Assembly (NCBI GenBank): GCA_031177355.1
Contig: JAPSGR010000003.1
Location: 1 to 64,000, forward strand
Source: Candidatus Nitrosocosmicus sp.
GTDB taxonomy: Archaea > Thermoproteota > Nitrososphaeria > Nitrososphaerales > Nitrososphaeraceae
Direction of reading: 5' to 3'
DNA length: 64,000 nt
Shown here: positions 42,408 through 51,547 of the stretch, piece by piece
How positions within the stretch are numbered: position 1 is the first letter of the stretch
How the letters are laid out: the number at the start of each line of letters is the position of its first letter
Translations under genes and position numbers: made by a program
Notes under the pieces: model-generated
The model's input: the letters and a program-made list of their open reading frames with translations, nothing else
What the model was told of the DNA's origin: nothing
The model's database searches: none

Positions 42408-43688
42408 ATGCCGCAGCCAAGTACTACCGAAGTTAAATGGGATTCTGTTAGAAAGTACAAACTTACAAAAATGCTGAATGATTTGTCGAAAATCTCAGGC
42501 CATGGTACTGAATTGGTGACTGTTTATATACCACCCAAAAGACCCATCCATGATGTTTTGGCGCAGTTGAGAAATGAGGCTGGCACTGCTACAAATATAA
42601 AGTCAGATTTGACTCGAAATCATGTCCAGGATGCTTTAAACAAGACAATGGAACAACTTAAACTCTACAAGGAACCTCCAGAGAATGGGCTTGTAATTTT
42701 TTGCGGCGCGATTCCTACAGGAAAAGGTATCGGAACCGAGAAGATAGAGATATATACAGTTATCCCACCTAAACCTGTTCAAATTAATTTGTATAGATGC
42801 GATGATCACTTTTGGACAGACCATATAAAGGAGATGTTAAAAGATGATCGAACAATAGCAGTAATATCGATCGATACGCAAGAGGCCGGGTTAGGGATCC
42901 TGACAGGAGACAGATGGGAAACGATTGATACCCTTACCTCCGGTGTGTCGGGTAAACATAGACAAGGAGGACAATCTGCGAGAAGATTTGAGAGGTTGCG
43001 TGACAATGAGCTTAATGAGTATTACCGCCGTGTGGCTGACTATGCCCAAAAGATCTTCATAGACCAATATACCGTTAAAGGAGTAATCGTTGGTGGACCA
43101 GGTCCCACCAAGGAGACATTTATACGGGAAGAATACCTTGACTATAGACTTCAAAATAATATAATCGCCACATTGGATACCTCGTACTCTGGAGACGAAG
43201 GCGTCAGAGAAATAATTGACAAAGTAAATGATCAAGGGATTATGGCTGAATTTCGATCAATGGAAGAAAAAAAAATTGTTAAAAAGTTTATGGGAGAGGT
43301 ATTTTCAGGTAAGGGGCTTGGCGTTTACGGATTACATGAGGTTGTAAATTATTTGAAAGCAGGAATCGCAGAATCAATTATTGCAACGGATAATATTGAC
43401 CTGGTTTACTTTGAAGTTAATTGTAACAAGTGTGGAAATACATTCGATAAATTTGTAGAGAGAGACCACCTCGTGGAAACCAAACAAATTATCCTCTCTA
43501 CACCTTGCGTAAAATGCAGTAGTTTGGATTATCAGGTTAAGGAGAAAGATTTAATAGATTATTTAGAAGAATTTGCCTCTTTAGCGGGTACTAAATTAGA
43601 CATTATTTCTTCGAAGACTGAGGAAGGAGCCCAAATAGAGAGCCTGGGAAAGATAGGTGCATTATTAAGATTTAGGCCAACCTCTTAA
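42408..43688 (+). CDS. prf1: peptide chain release factor aRF1
   Basis: A 426-residue archaeal/eukaryotic release factor. The stop-codon reading motif NIKS is at residues 63-66 and the GGQ motif of peptide release at 187-189 (RQGGQS). The C-terminal domain carries a CxxC pair (CNKC, CVKC) that forms the mini-zinc domain and binds the release-factor GTPase/ABCE1 partner. ATG 42408 fits the family start; ATG 42387 would add seven residues. It converges on the phosphoglycerate mutase gene with four bases between stops. Confidence 0.95.
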   Translation: MPQPSTTEVKWDSVRKYKLTKMLNDLSKISGHGTELVTVYIPPKRPIHDVLAQLRNEAGTATNIKSDLTRNHVQDALNKTMEQLKLYKEPPENGLVIFCGAIPTGKGIGTEKIEIYTVIPPKPVQINLYRCDDHFWTDHIKEMLKDDRTIAVISIDTQEAGLGILTGDRWETIDTLTSGVSGKHRQGGQSARRFERLRDNELNEYYRRVADYAQKIFIDQYTVKGVIVGGPGPTKETFIREEYLDYRLQNNIIATLDTSYSGDEGVREIIDKVNDQGIMAEFRSMEEKKIVKKFMGEVFSGKGLGVYGLHEVVNYLKAGIAESIIATDNIDLVYFEVNCNKCGNTFDKFVERDHLVETKQIILSTPCVKCSSLDYQVKEKDLIDYLEEFASLAGTKLDIISSKTEEGAQIESLGKIGALLRFRPTS

Positions 43689-43692
43689 TAAT

Positions 43693-45033
43693 TTATTTTC
43701 CGTTCTGATGAAATATTTTTAAAGCCTCATTAATTACTTGATAGCCGTAAATCTTTCCTAAGGAACCCCGTTCAGAATTTGCCTCCGTAAATCTGGTAGT
43801 GCCGTCCTTTGCAAATCCATCACCTGAGATAAGCAGTGGTATTGGATCATCCGTATGTGCCTTCTTTACACAGGGTGTAGAATGATCTCCAGAGATGATA
43901 TAATGTATATCATATTCACTGTTTGATTGCTCTATTTCAGAGTTTAATACCTTAAAGAAATACCTGTCTATCTCCTCAATATTCCTTTTTTTTCCTCTAG
44001 CATCCCCATCATGACCAAACTCGTCAGGTCCTTTTATGTGAACATAAGCCAAATCATGGTTACCAATAACCTTTGCTAACGTTTTTGCTTTTAGCTCGTA
44101 ATCACTAGGTTCACCAGCTTCATAAGATTTCATTCCCACGATCTTTGAAATCCCAATCTCTACGGGCATGTCAACAAGGGATGCAAAATTTAATTTGTAT
44201 TTTTCATTAATATCCTCAACCTTGGGTTGTTTATTGCCTGCATCTCTTAACAAAATACAATTTATAGGCAGGAGACCATGTGAAATTCTTTCTTTGTTTA
44301 TCTGGCAGTTATCAAGAGTATTAATTACCTGCTCTGAGAAGTCATTAATCACATCTGCTGATACTTTAGATATTTCATCAGTTGCTTGAGATTTAGCAAC
44401 AAACAAAGCGGAATCAGACGTATCGACAGCAATTCCAATTCCATTTATTTTCTCATACGCTGGATCAGTATTTGTAACATTTTGACCTAGTCTGAAGTCT
44501 TTCTTTCTAAAACGCAACACGACCCTATGGCCTATTGTGGGTTCGATTGAATACTCGATTCCTGCTAATTTCACCCTCTCTCTAATTAAGTTGCATACAG
44601 CTTCTGAATCAGCCCTCGAAATACTCCGTCCGGCTCTTCTATCGATTATACGTTTGTTTGAACTATCAATAGTAGCGAAATTTCCTCTTAATGCGAGGTC
44701 ACCATCTAAAAAATCTATTCCACAGCCAATACATTCAACTACACCCCTACCAAAGTACTCCAAATCCTTGAAGTTGTATCCTAACATATTGAAGACGGCT
44801 ATATCAGATTGAGGAGCAATGCCATCACCTACACTCGTGACTTTTCCCGAAATCCCATTTCTTGCGATTTTATCTAGATTAGGTGTATACGCAGCCTCCA
44901 AAGGGGTTAAATAGTTCAAATCTGGATGCGGCAAATCGCCAACGCCATCTAACAATACATAAATCGTTTTACTCTTTGTCAATACTGAGAATTTTGACTC
45001 ATCAAATTTAATTCTAATGTATTCGAGTTCCAA
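43693..45033 (-). CDS. apgM: 2,3-bisphosphoglycerate-independent phosphoglycerate mutase (archaeal type)
   Basis: A 446-residue metal-dependent mutase converting 3- and 2-phosphoglycerate. The alkaline-phosphatase fold shows YVLLDGVGDLPHP near residue 26, the Ser-bearing loop GDGIAPQSDIAVFNMLGY, the metal-binding HIKGPDEFGHDGD and ISGDHSTPC near residue 370. The length and motif order match archaeal ApgM. ATG 45033 lies 31 bases from the divergent nuclease gene. Confidence 0.94.
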   Translation of the reverse strand: MELEYIRIKFDESKFSVLTKSKTIYVLLDGVGDLPHPDLNYLTPLEAAYTPNLDKIARNGISGKVTSVGDGIAPQSDIAVFNMLGYNFKDLEYFGRGVVECIGCGIDFLDGDLALRGNFATIDSSNKRIIDRRAGRSISRADSEAVCNLIRERVKLAGIEYSIEPTIGHRVVLRFRKKDFRLGQNVTNTDPAYEKINGIGIAVDTSDSALFVAKSQATDEISKVSADVINDFSEQVINTLDNCQINKERISHGLLPINCILLRDAGNKQPKVEDINEKYKLNFASLVDMPVEIGISKIVGMKSYEAGEPSDYELKAKTLAKVIGNHDLAYVHIKGPDEFGHDGDARGKKRNIEEIDRYFFKVLNSEIEQSNSEYDIHYIISGDHSTPCVKKAHTDDPIPLLISGDGFAKDGTTRFTEANSERGSLGKIYGYQVINEALKIFHQNGK

Positions 45034-45064
45034 ATGATATTAAATAAATAATCTAGTAAACATT

Positions 45065-46126
45065 ATGACAACTGTGAGATATCAAGTTTCCTCAGATTAT
45101 AAAAATCAGATTTTCCTACATAATAGAGATAAAAAGATATACTTAGATCCCAGACACTTGACTTCTGAGGATATTGTATTCATATCGCATGCACATGTTG
45201 ATCACTTGGTGAGTAAAAGTAGTTTAAAAAGATTGAATCTGGAAAAAAAAATCATGTGTTCCGAAGAAACCATTGAGATGGCCAAAATTAGAGGTCATTT
45301 CCTGGAAAATCGCTCAAGTTCTCAACATGATTTCAAACTCGTCGATACGGGCCATATTCTGGGATCTAAAGGTCTCTTGTTAGAAGACGAAATATTTTAT
45401 ACGGGAGATCTATCCATAAGGGATAGGGCATTTTTGACAAAGCCGACCTTACCTAAAGTCGAAACCTTAATTATAGAATCAACATTTGGTAAACGGGAAT
45501 ATATTTTCCCTCCCTTGAGACACGTAATTCATGAAGTAAATTCATTGATATCTAACATGTATGACAAAGGAATACCTGTAATTCTAATGGGATATTCGTT
45601 GGGTAAGGCGCAGGTTCTAACATCTTTATTTGGATCATGGAAGCCGCTTATTGTTCATGATGACATATTAAAGTTTAATCAAATATATCAACAGTTTGGA
45701 ATATTACTTGAACAAGGAATATCTCTCACCGATGCTTCGAAAAAAGGAGTACTAGAAAGAAGACCTTGGGTATTAATACACCCCCTAGTAAACTCCAATC
45801 AGGCAACCGTTAATAGGTTAAAAAAAAAGTATGGAGCAGTTACAATAGGATTCAGTGGATGGGGTATAAATAAGAATTACAAATATATGATGAATCTCGA
45901 TCACGTTTTTCCATTTAGTGATCATTGCGATTTTAAAGAACTATTGGAAGTAGTAACCAAATGTAAACCCACTAAAGTTTTTACCTTTCATGGATTTCAA
46001 GAAGAATTTGCAAATGAGCTAATTCAACGGGGTTTTAATGCTGAGCCTATTTCACCGAAAATTGTGAAACCAACGGTAATTAGAAAAAAAAGTTCAAGAA
46101 TAGATTCTTTAGATACCTATTTTTGA
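45065..46126 (+). CDS. metallo-beta-lactamase nuclease (beta-CASP/exonuclease type)
   Basis: A 353-residue metallo-beta-lactamase protein. HAHVDH near residue 44 binds the two metals, with later TGDLS, ESTFG, MGYSLGKAQ and the SDHCDF/FTFHG motifs of the nuclease branch. This resembles archaeal 'mRNA 3'-end processing factor-like' exonucleases and, less closely, DNA ligase-associated exonucleases. The substrate (RNA or DNA) cannot be told. It is separate from the larger aCPSF1 encoded at the right end. Confidence 0.8.
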   Translation: MTTVRYQVSSDYKNQIFLHNRDKKIYLDPRHLTSEDIVFISHAHVDHLVSKSSLKRLNLEKKIMCSEETIEMAKIRGHFLENRSSSQHDFKLVDTGHILGSKGLLLEDEIFYTGDLSIRDRAFLTKPTLPKVETLIIESTFGKREYIFPPLRHVIHEVNSLISNMYDKGIPVILMGYSLGKAQVLTSLFGSWKPLIVHDDILKFNQIYQQFGILLEQGISLTDASKKGVLERRPWVLIHPLVNSNQATVNRLKKKYGAVTIGFSGWGINKNYKYMMNLDHVFPFSDHCDFKELLEVVTKCKPTKVFTFHGFQEEFANELIQRGFNAEPISPKIVKPTVIRKKSSRIDSLDTYF

Positions 46127-46133
46127 ATATGCC

Positions 46134-47213
46134 TCATTTTTGCAAATTATTAAAGTAAGGAACTACTTTGTTACCAAACGTCTCAATATTCTTATACAAG
46201 CCCTCTCCCCAAAATCTTATTATAAAGTGATTGGTACCTGCTTTAATGAACCTTTCTAACATTTCAATTACATCGTCTGGACTCCCAACTCCAATAGCCG
46301 TGCGGGCAACGTCGTCTGGAATTTGTAATGAGGCTTTTTTCATTTGTTCCATTAACTCTGGTTTATTCATTGCGTATTCGGTAAAGTATCTTCTGAAATC
46401 AAATTCCGAATCTTGTTGAATGTTATGTACTTTCAAAAGCTCAGGTTTGTACAAACTTACTTTCACAGCATTTTTCATTTTTTCCCATGCTGTTTCGCCA
46501 TCTTCTGTAAAATAAACATCTACGTCGTTAGCAAATTCAAAATTCGATATATCTCGCCCTAATCTTTTGGCGTGATCTTTAATTACATTCGCATGGTTTT
46601 CAAAGAGAGCTGGCGTATAACCAATCGGAATCCAACCGTCTCCATATGTAGCACACAACTCTAAGGTCTTCGGCGCTCCGGCTGCGATATATACTGGCGG
46701 GCGAGGTTTTCTAATTGGTTTTGCCTGCAAACAGGCTTCGATAAGTTTGTAATACTTTCCATCATAGTTAACTCGGTTATCAGGAGTAGAGTCAAATAGC
46801 TTTTCAATAACTTCAAGTTGTTCCTTGAATTTGGTTACAGGCTTGCTAAACTCGATACCAAAATCGACAACATTTTGAGCCTCCCCAGCACCAATTCCTA
46901 ATATTCCTCTGCCTTTGGTTATACGATCAAGAGTTACCGTGGATAATGCGATGGTAGACGGGTGCCTCCTTATTGCATCTGTTACACATGTGCCTAATTC
47001 CACCTTCTCTGTAACTGCTCCTATAGCAGTTAAGATTAACCAAGCGTCGTTTACAACAGCATTTTTCCATTGCGGCACATTTGTATGATCCATAGCCCAT
47101 ACAGAGTCAAAATTAGTTCTATCAGCAATTTGCGCTGCAGTAATGACTTGTGTTTCATCTAAACCTAATCTCGCGACGTTTAATCCAAAAGTCAGTCCAA
47201 ACTTAATCTTCAC
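46134..47213 (-). CDS. LLM-class F420-dependent oxidoreductase (Mer-like)
   Basis: A 359-residue (beta/alpha)8 flavin-type enzyme. GLTFGLNVARLGLDETQV and WAMDHTNVPQW open the barrel, followed by ELGTCVTDAIRRHPSTIALS, RGILGIGAGEAQNV and the late VGSPDDVIEMLERFIKAG. These are typical of F420-dependent methylenetetrahydromethanopterin reductase relatives and glucose-6-phosphate dehydrogenases of the luciferase class. The presence of cofE supports F420 use. The role could be one-carbon metabolism or oxidation of another substrate. Confidence 0.85.
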   Translation of the reverse strand: MKIKFGLTFGLNVARLGLDETQVITAAQIADRTNFDSVWAMDHTNVPQWKNAVVNDAWLILTAIGAVTEKVELGTCVTDAIRRHPSTIALSTVTLDRITKGRGILGIGAGEAQNVVDFGIEFSKPVTKFKEQLEVIEKLFDSTPDNRVNYDGKYYKLIEACLQAKPIRKPRPPVYIAAGAPKTLELCATYGDGWIPIGYTPALFENHANVIKDHAKRLGRDISNFEFANDVDVYFTEDGETAWEKMKNAVKVSLYKPELLKVHNIQQDSEFDFRRYFTEYAMNKPELMEQMKKASLQIPDDVARTAIGVGSPDDVIEMLERFIKAGTNHFIIRFWGEGLYKNIETFGNKVVPYFNNLQK

Positions 47214-47418
47214 GTAATTTTTCCCCCAACGCGATAAATTTTTTGTTTAATCCATAAGCGCCCATTTCTATATTATCTCTGAAATGGAACTTATTTTAAA
47301 GTTTTATCATACGTAAGAAAATTGCAATTGTATTTACTAAAAAAAGTAAATAAATTTATCAATTGCATTATATCCAATAAACAAATAATAATAATATTTA
47401 TGTCTCATTTAGTATCAC

Positions 47419-49194
47419 ATGAATGATATTGGTAAGACAATACTTGTTACCGGCAGTGGTACAGGAATCGGGCAAGCAATAGCGAGAAAATTTGCAAAGT
47501 CTGGGTATAATTTAATCATATTAGGAAGAAGAAAAGAACCATTAATCGAGGCATCAACTATTCTCAACCAAATAATAGATGAAGGTAAATTCAACTCAAA
47601 AGTAAGATACTTTCCAGGCGTCGATGTCTCTGACTTGGATGGTCTTGTTTCAATGTATAGTACAATTAAAAGTGAATTAGGTCACATCGACATCATAGTT
47701 AATAACGCCGGCGTATCAGGTCCGGTCAAAGTTTTTACTAATTCAAGTTATCAAGATTTTAAGGATTGTGTATCCATTCACCTAAGTGGTACTTATTGGA
47801 CCAGCATAAAAGGGTTAGAAGTTCTCAGAAAATCCGGTAAGATAATAACTATTTCTACTTTTTTCACAGAAGAGAATAAGTTTGATCAAAGGCCATACAG
47901 ATTCAGGACTCCCTATACTGCAGCCCAGGGAGCTAAAAATCGATTATCTGAATGCTTGGCTTGGGAGTTGGTAGATCAAGGCATTTGTGCTCTTTCAACA
48001 AATCCTGGACCTGTTCATTCAGATAGAATATATAAAACCGTTTACCCGAAGGCCGCTGCAGAATTCTTAAGGGTTGGGGGATTTCCTGGTTTAACAAATA
48101 AGCAAGTTGAAGAAGTCTCATCTGCCTTGCTCCCGTTTCTAGGGGATGATGAAGACATAATAGAAGCTCAATCTATGCGAGTTGCTGAAAAGGTAGTAGA
48201 GCAAAACCCAAATTTAGATGTACTCGCAGTTCAAGATTTATCAAAAAGACTTTTACAAAAGATCCAAGAGATAGCCGAAAAAGTTCAAAACAATACCAAA
48301 AAAATGATAGTCGATAACGAATTTTTGTCACAGGATGACGTTGCCCAAATGGTATTCAATCTGTCGGATGAAAAAATAAGTAAATTGTTGAATGGAAAAG
48401 TAATACCCAATGACAGGGTTTTTTACCCCGTAAAACCAATCATCGAGCGAAAGATAAGCTATGACCCCACAAAGAATCTCGAGCATAAAGTTATACTAAT
48501 AACTACCACGGCATCCGCAAAAGAAAATTTAACTGAAATCATGGAATTAGCTACGATAATCAAAGACAGGAATGTTAAACAATTGATAGTGTTGACCCAT
48601 AAGAATGAAATATCACAAGAGGCAAATGATTTATTTAAGGACTTTCATCATCACAATTTAGACCTTTCAAATGAAGAATCCGTAAAAAAAATATTTAACA
48701 CAATTAATTCTCGTTATGGTAAAATAGATTCAACTTTTCATTTTACGGGTTCTTATAATTACGAAAAGAAATTTACAGAATTAAGTCCAGGAGAATGGAA
48801 CAGGATGGTCGAGGAGTTCATCAATATACCCCATTTAATTGCCAGAGAATCAGTTTTATCTATGGCATCTCGAAAGGCAATCGACGACCCTCAATTATTC
48901 AGACAATCAAAAGGAAACATTGTCATAATAGGGCCTCACGCACCCATCGGGAATAAAATTTCAGGGCTTGTAAGAGCAAGATCAGAGGTGTTTAGAGGGG
49001 CATTACGACCATATGTGACTACTGCAAACCAAGAACTTCATGATGTATTACAATCTCAAATTAATTTGACATTGATCTTTCAGGGAAACGTCAACGGTGA
49101 TGCATTGGATTCAAAAAGATTGCAAGATACTCTGATATCTTTAGGATCACAGGAAGACTTTAAAAATAATTTAATTTGTTATATCGACGAATAG
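47419..49194 (+). CDS. tandem-SDR protein related to malonyl-CoA reductase halves
   Basis: A 591-residue protein with two Rossmann-like SDR domains. Domain 1 (about 1-260) has TGSGTGIG (11-18), NNAG (95-98), Ser146 and Tyr166, but the catalytic Lys position is Gln170 (YTAAQ). The PGPVHSDRIYKTVYP segment (197-211) recalls the PGPIESDRI segment of Chloroflexus malonyl-CoA reductase. Domain 2 (about 360-590) keeps the fold but has lost the glycine motif. The overall plan matches one half of that bifunctional enzyme. It could be the malonyl-CoA or malonic-semialdehyde reductase of the HP/HB cycle, a different acyl-CoA reductase, or a non-catalytic SDR. Divergent from the Mer-like gene. Confidence 0.72.
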   Translation: MNDIGKTILVTGSGTGIGQAIARKFAKSGYNLIILGRRKEPLIEASTILNQIIDEGKFNSKVRYFPGVDVSDLDGLVSMYSTIKSELGHIDIIVNNAGVSGPVKVFTNSSYQDFKDCVSIHLSGTYWTSIKGLEVLRKSGKIITISTFFTEENKFDQRPYRFRTPYTAAQGAKNRLSECLAWELVDQGICALSTNPGPVHSDRIYKTVYPKAAAEFLRVGGFPGLTNKQVEEVSSALLPFLGDDEDIIEAQSMRVAEKVVEQNPNLDVLAVQDLSKRLLQKIQEIAEKVQNNTKKMIVDNEFLSQDDVAQMVFNLSDEKISKLLNGKVIPNDRVFYPVKPIIERKISYDPTKNLEHKVILITTTASAKENLTEIMELATIIKDRNVKQLIVLTHKNEISQEANDLFKDFHHHNLDLSNEESVKKIFNTINSRYGKIDSTFHFTGSYNYEKKFTELSPGEWNRMVEEFINIPHLIARESVLSMASRKAIDDPQLFRQSKGNIVIIGPHAPIGNKISGLVRARSEVFRGALRPYVTTANQELHDVLQSQINLTLIFQGNVNGDALDSKRLQDTLISLGSQEDFKNNLICYIDE

Positions 49195-49208
49195 TGGGAA
49201 CTGATAAA

Positions 49209-49424
49209 TTAGTGATGATGCTCACTTTGGTGCATATGATGTTTCCTATCATAGGTTGCTGTCCACACACCAACCCCTATCGTGGCTAAACCTATTGCCA
49301 TTATAAGATAGTCTACGATAAATATGGTAGCCCAGACGGAATTGTATAGTCCGGCAATGAAAAACAAAAGACCCAATAAAAACACTGAGAGTCCTGCTAT
49401 TATTTCAGAGTTTATTGCTAGCAT
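49209..49424 (-). CDS. small membrane protein with His-rich tail
   Basis: A 71-residue protein with two membrane helices (about residues 9-27 and 32-54) and a C-terminal tail KHHMHQSEHHH holding seven His/Met metal-ligand residues in eleven. The tail could bind copper, nickel or zinc. Copper handling is central in ammonia oxidisers, but the role here is a guess. It converges on the tandem-SDR gene with 14 bases between them and is divergent from dph6. Confidence 0.65.
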   Translation of the reverse strand: MLAINSEIIAGLSVFLLGLLFFIAGLYNSVWATIFIVDYLIMAIGLATIGVGVWTATYDRKHHMHQSEHHH

Positions 49425-49488
49425 AATTCCAAAAAGCGTGATCTATTATAAAAACCATTAGAATAAGAACAGAGGTTTAATTGCTAGG

Positions 49489-50190
49489 TTGAGATTCGCA
49501 GGGTTATATTCAGGTGGTAAGGACAGCACCTTTGCGATAGCAGAATTAATTCAAAAAGGTCACAAATTATGTTGTTTGATAGTAATGCATCCGAAAAACG
49601 ATGAAAGCATGCTTTTTCATTACCCTACTAATGGATTGCTTGGAAGGATATCACAAGTCTTTAATGTTCCAGTAATCGAAGTGTATTGCAACTTGACCGA
49701 TCAGGAATCTGAAGCACTACAACTGGAGATTGGGGTCAAGAAAGCTATCACCTCATTTCTGATACAAGGGCTAAGTCATGGATGTATTAGCAGTAATTTT
49801 CAGCTTTGTATTATCGACAAGATATGTAAGAAGTATAGATTGAATATGTTGTCGCCTGTTTGGCACGTTCAGACGGAATTATACTTTAAAACAATGCTTA
49901 ATCAAGGATACAAGATATTGATTACCAGAGTGGCAGCATTAGGGCTAGATAGCAGTTGGCTAGGAAAGACAATCACATTTTCCAATTTCATTCAGCTAAA
50001 GAAGTTAAGTGAAAAATATGGGTTTAATTTAACATTTGAGGGCGGTGAAGCAGAAACGTTAGTTTTGGATTGTCCACTTTATCAAAAAGAAGTAGTTATC
50101 AAAGAAGGCGCAGTTATCTGGGATGGCGTAAGGGGAATATTTGAAATATCAGAAGTGGATCTAATAGAAAAGAAGAGACCATATGCTTGA
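49489..50190 (+). CDS. dph6: diphthine--ammonia ligase
   Basis: A 233-residue PP-loop ATP pyrophosphatase that makes the last step of diphthamide on elongation factor 2. The SGGKDS loop is at residues 8-13 and the family motif EGGEAETLVLDCPL near 184 (usually GGEYHT or GGEFET). The start is TTG. Its last eight bases overlap srp54, placing it at the head of a translation/targeting operon. Diphthamide is an archaeal and eukaryotic modification. Confidence 0.9.
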   Translation: MRFAGLYSGGKDSTFAIAELIQKGHKLCCLIVMHPKNDESMLFHYPTNGLLGRISQVFNVPVIEVYCNLTDQESEALQLEIGVKKAITSFLIQGLSHGCISSNFQLCIIDKICKKYRLNMLSPVWHVQTELYFKTMLNQGYKILITRVAALGLDSSWLGKTITFSNFIQLKKLSEKYGFNLTFEGGEAETLVLDCPLYQKEVVIKEGAVIWDGVRGIFEISEVDLIEKKRPYA

Positions 50191-51547
50191 TAGTTTAAAG
50201 GACAATTTACGAGTAGCTTTAAAAAAGATTGTGGGAGCATCAGATGTAAATGAAGAATTAATAAATGAACTATGCAAAGATTTACAGAGAGCTCTTCTTG
50301 CAGCTGATGTAAACGTACGGTTAGTCTTACAAATAACTAAGAATTTAAAGGAAAGGTCACTTGCTGAAGTTCCCCCGAAAGGGTTGTCTAAAAAGGACCA
50401 TATCATAACTATTCTCTACGGAGAATTGGCTAGTTTGCTTGGCTATAGTGGAGAAGTGATTCGCACCATTGACAGAAAAAAAGTAGAAGAAAACTTATTA
50501 GAATTCAGTTCGGAGAAGAAGAACACCATTCTGATGCTAGGGATTCAAGGAAGTGGTAAAACAACGGTGGTGGCAAAGCTTGCGAGATGGCTTTCAAAAC
50601 ACGGATACAGAATAGGTGTAATAGGCGCAGATACGTGGAGACCCGGGGCGCTGACACAACTTAAAATGAATTGCAGCAAAATCAATGCTCAAGTGTATGG
50701 TGAAGAAGAAAACAAAAACGCCCTCGAAATTGTCAAAAATGGTTTAAAATTCTTTGAATCACAACCGGTGGACATTATAATCATTGATACCGCAGGTAGG
50801 CATAAAGAAGAACAAGGGTTGTTAGATGAAATGAAATCAATATATTCAGTTGTTACTCCAGATCAGGTTTTTTTGGTAATTGATGGAACTATTGGACAGC
50901 AGGCTTATAATCAAGCAAAGATCTTTCATGAAAATGCAAGAATCAGTGGTATTATAATTACTAAACTAGACGGGACTGCTAAAGGTGGAGGTGCCATTGC
51001 AGCATCATCTGCAACCGGAGCAAAGGTTCTTTTTATAGGTACAGGCGAAAGAATCGATGATCTAGAACAATTTTCTCCGACGAGTTTTGTAGGTAGGTTG
51101 CTTGGAATGGGGGATATAAAAGCACTATTAGAAATGGCTAGAAATCTTGAGATACAGTCTGACGAAAACCAAGCAAAAAGACTGATGAGTGGAAAAATGA
51201 CAATTGAGGATTTTTACTCTCAAATGGAAAATATGGGTAAAATGGGTTTTCGCAATGTTATAGAGAATTTACCGGGCCTTTCAAATTTTGTAAAAGATGA
51301 TCATCTTGATGTTCTGCAACAAAAAATGGAGAAATGGAGATTTATTATTCAGTCTTTCACTGCAGAGGAAAAGAGGAATCCAGACGTTATTCATGAATCA
51401 AGAAGAAAAAGAATCGCGAGGGGGGCTGGAGTAATGGAACATGATGTAAAAGACTTGATCAAGCAATATAATAACTCTAAAACTATGATGAAGCAAGCAA
51501 AGGGTCGGCAGATGCAGGGACTTATGAGGAGATTTGGGCTTGGGTAA
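50183..51547 (+). CDS. srp54: signal recognition particle protein SRP54
   Basis: A 454-residue GTPase binding SRP RNA and signal peptides to target membrane proteins. The N domain (1-90) is followed by the G domain (GIQGSGKTT near 108, DTAGRH, TKLDGTAKGGG) and an M domain from about 300, ending with the Met-rich RNA-binding part (QMQGLMRRFGLG). ATG 50183 overlaps dph6. It is followed by pus10 with a 14-base overlap. Confidence 0.97.
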   Translation: MLDSLKDNLRVALKKIVGASDVNEELINELCKDLQRALLAADVNVRLVLQITKNLKERSLAEVPPKGLSKKDHIITILYGELASLLGYSGEVIRTIDRKKVEENLLEFSSEKKNTILMLGIQGSGKTTVVAKLARWLSKHGYRIGVIGADTWRPGALTQLKMNCSKINAQVYGEEENKNALEIVKNGLKFFESQPVDIIIIDTAGRHKEEQGLLDEMKSIYSVVTPDQVFLVIDGTIGQQAYNQAKIFHENARISGIIITKLDGTAKGGGAIAASSATGAKVLFIGTGERIDDLEQFSPTSFVGRLLGMGDIKALLEMARNLEIQSDENQAKRLMSGKMTIEDFYSQMENMGKMGFRNVIENLPGLSNFVKDDHLDVLQQKMEKWRFIIQSFTAEEKRNPDVIHESRRKRIARGAGVMEHDVKDLIKQYNNSKTMMKQAKGRQMQGLMRRFGLG

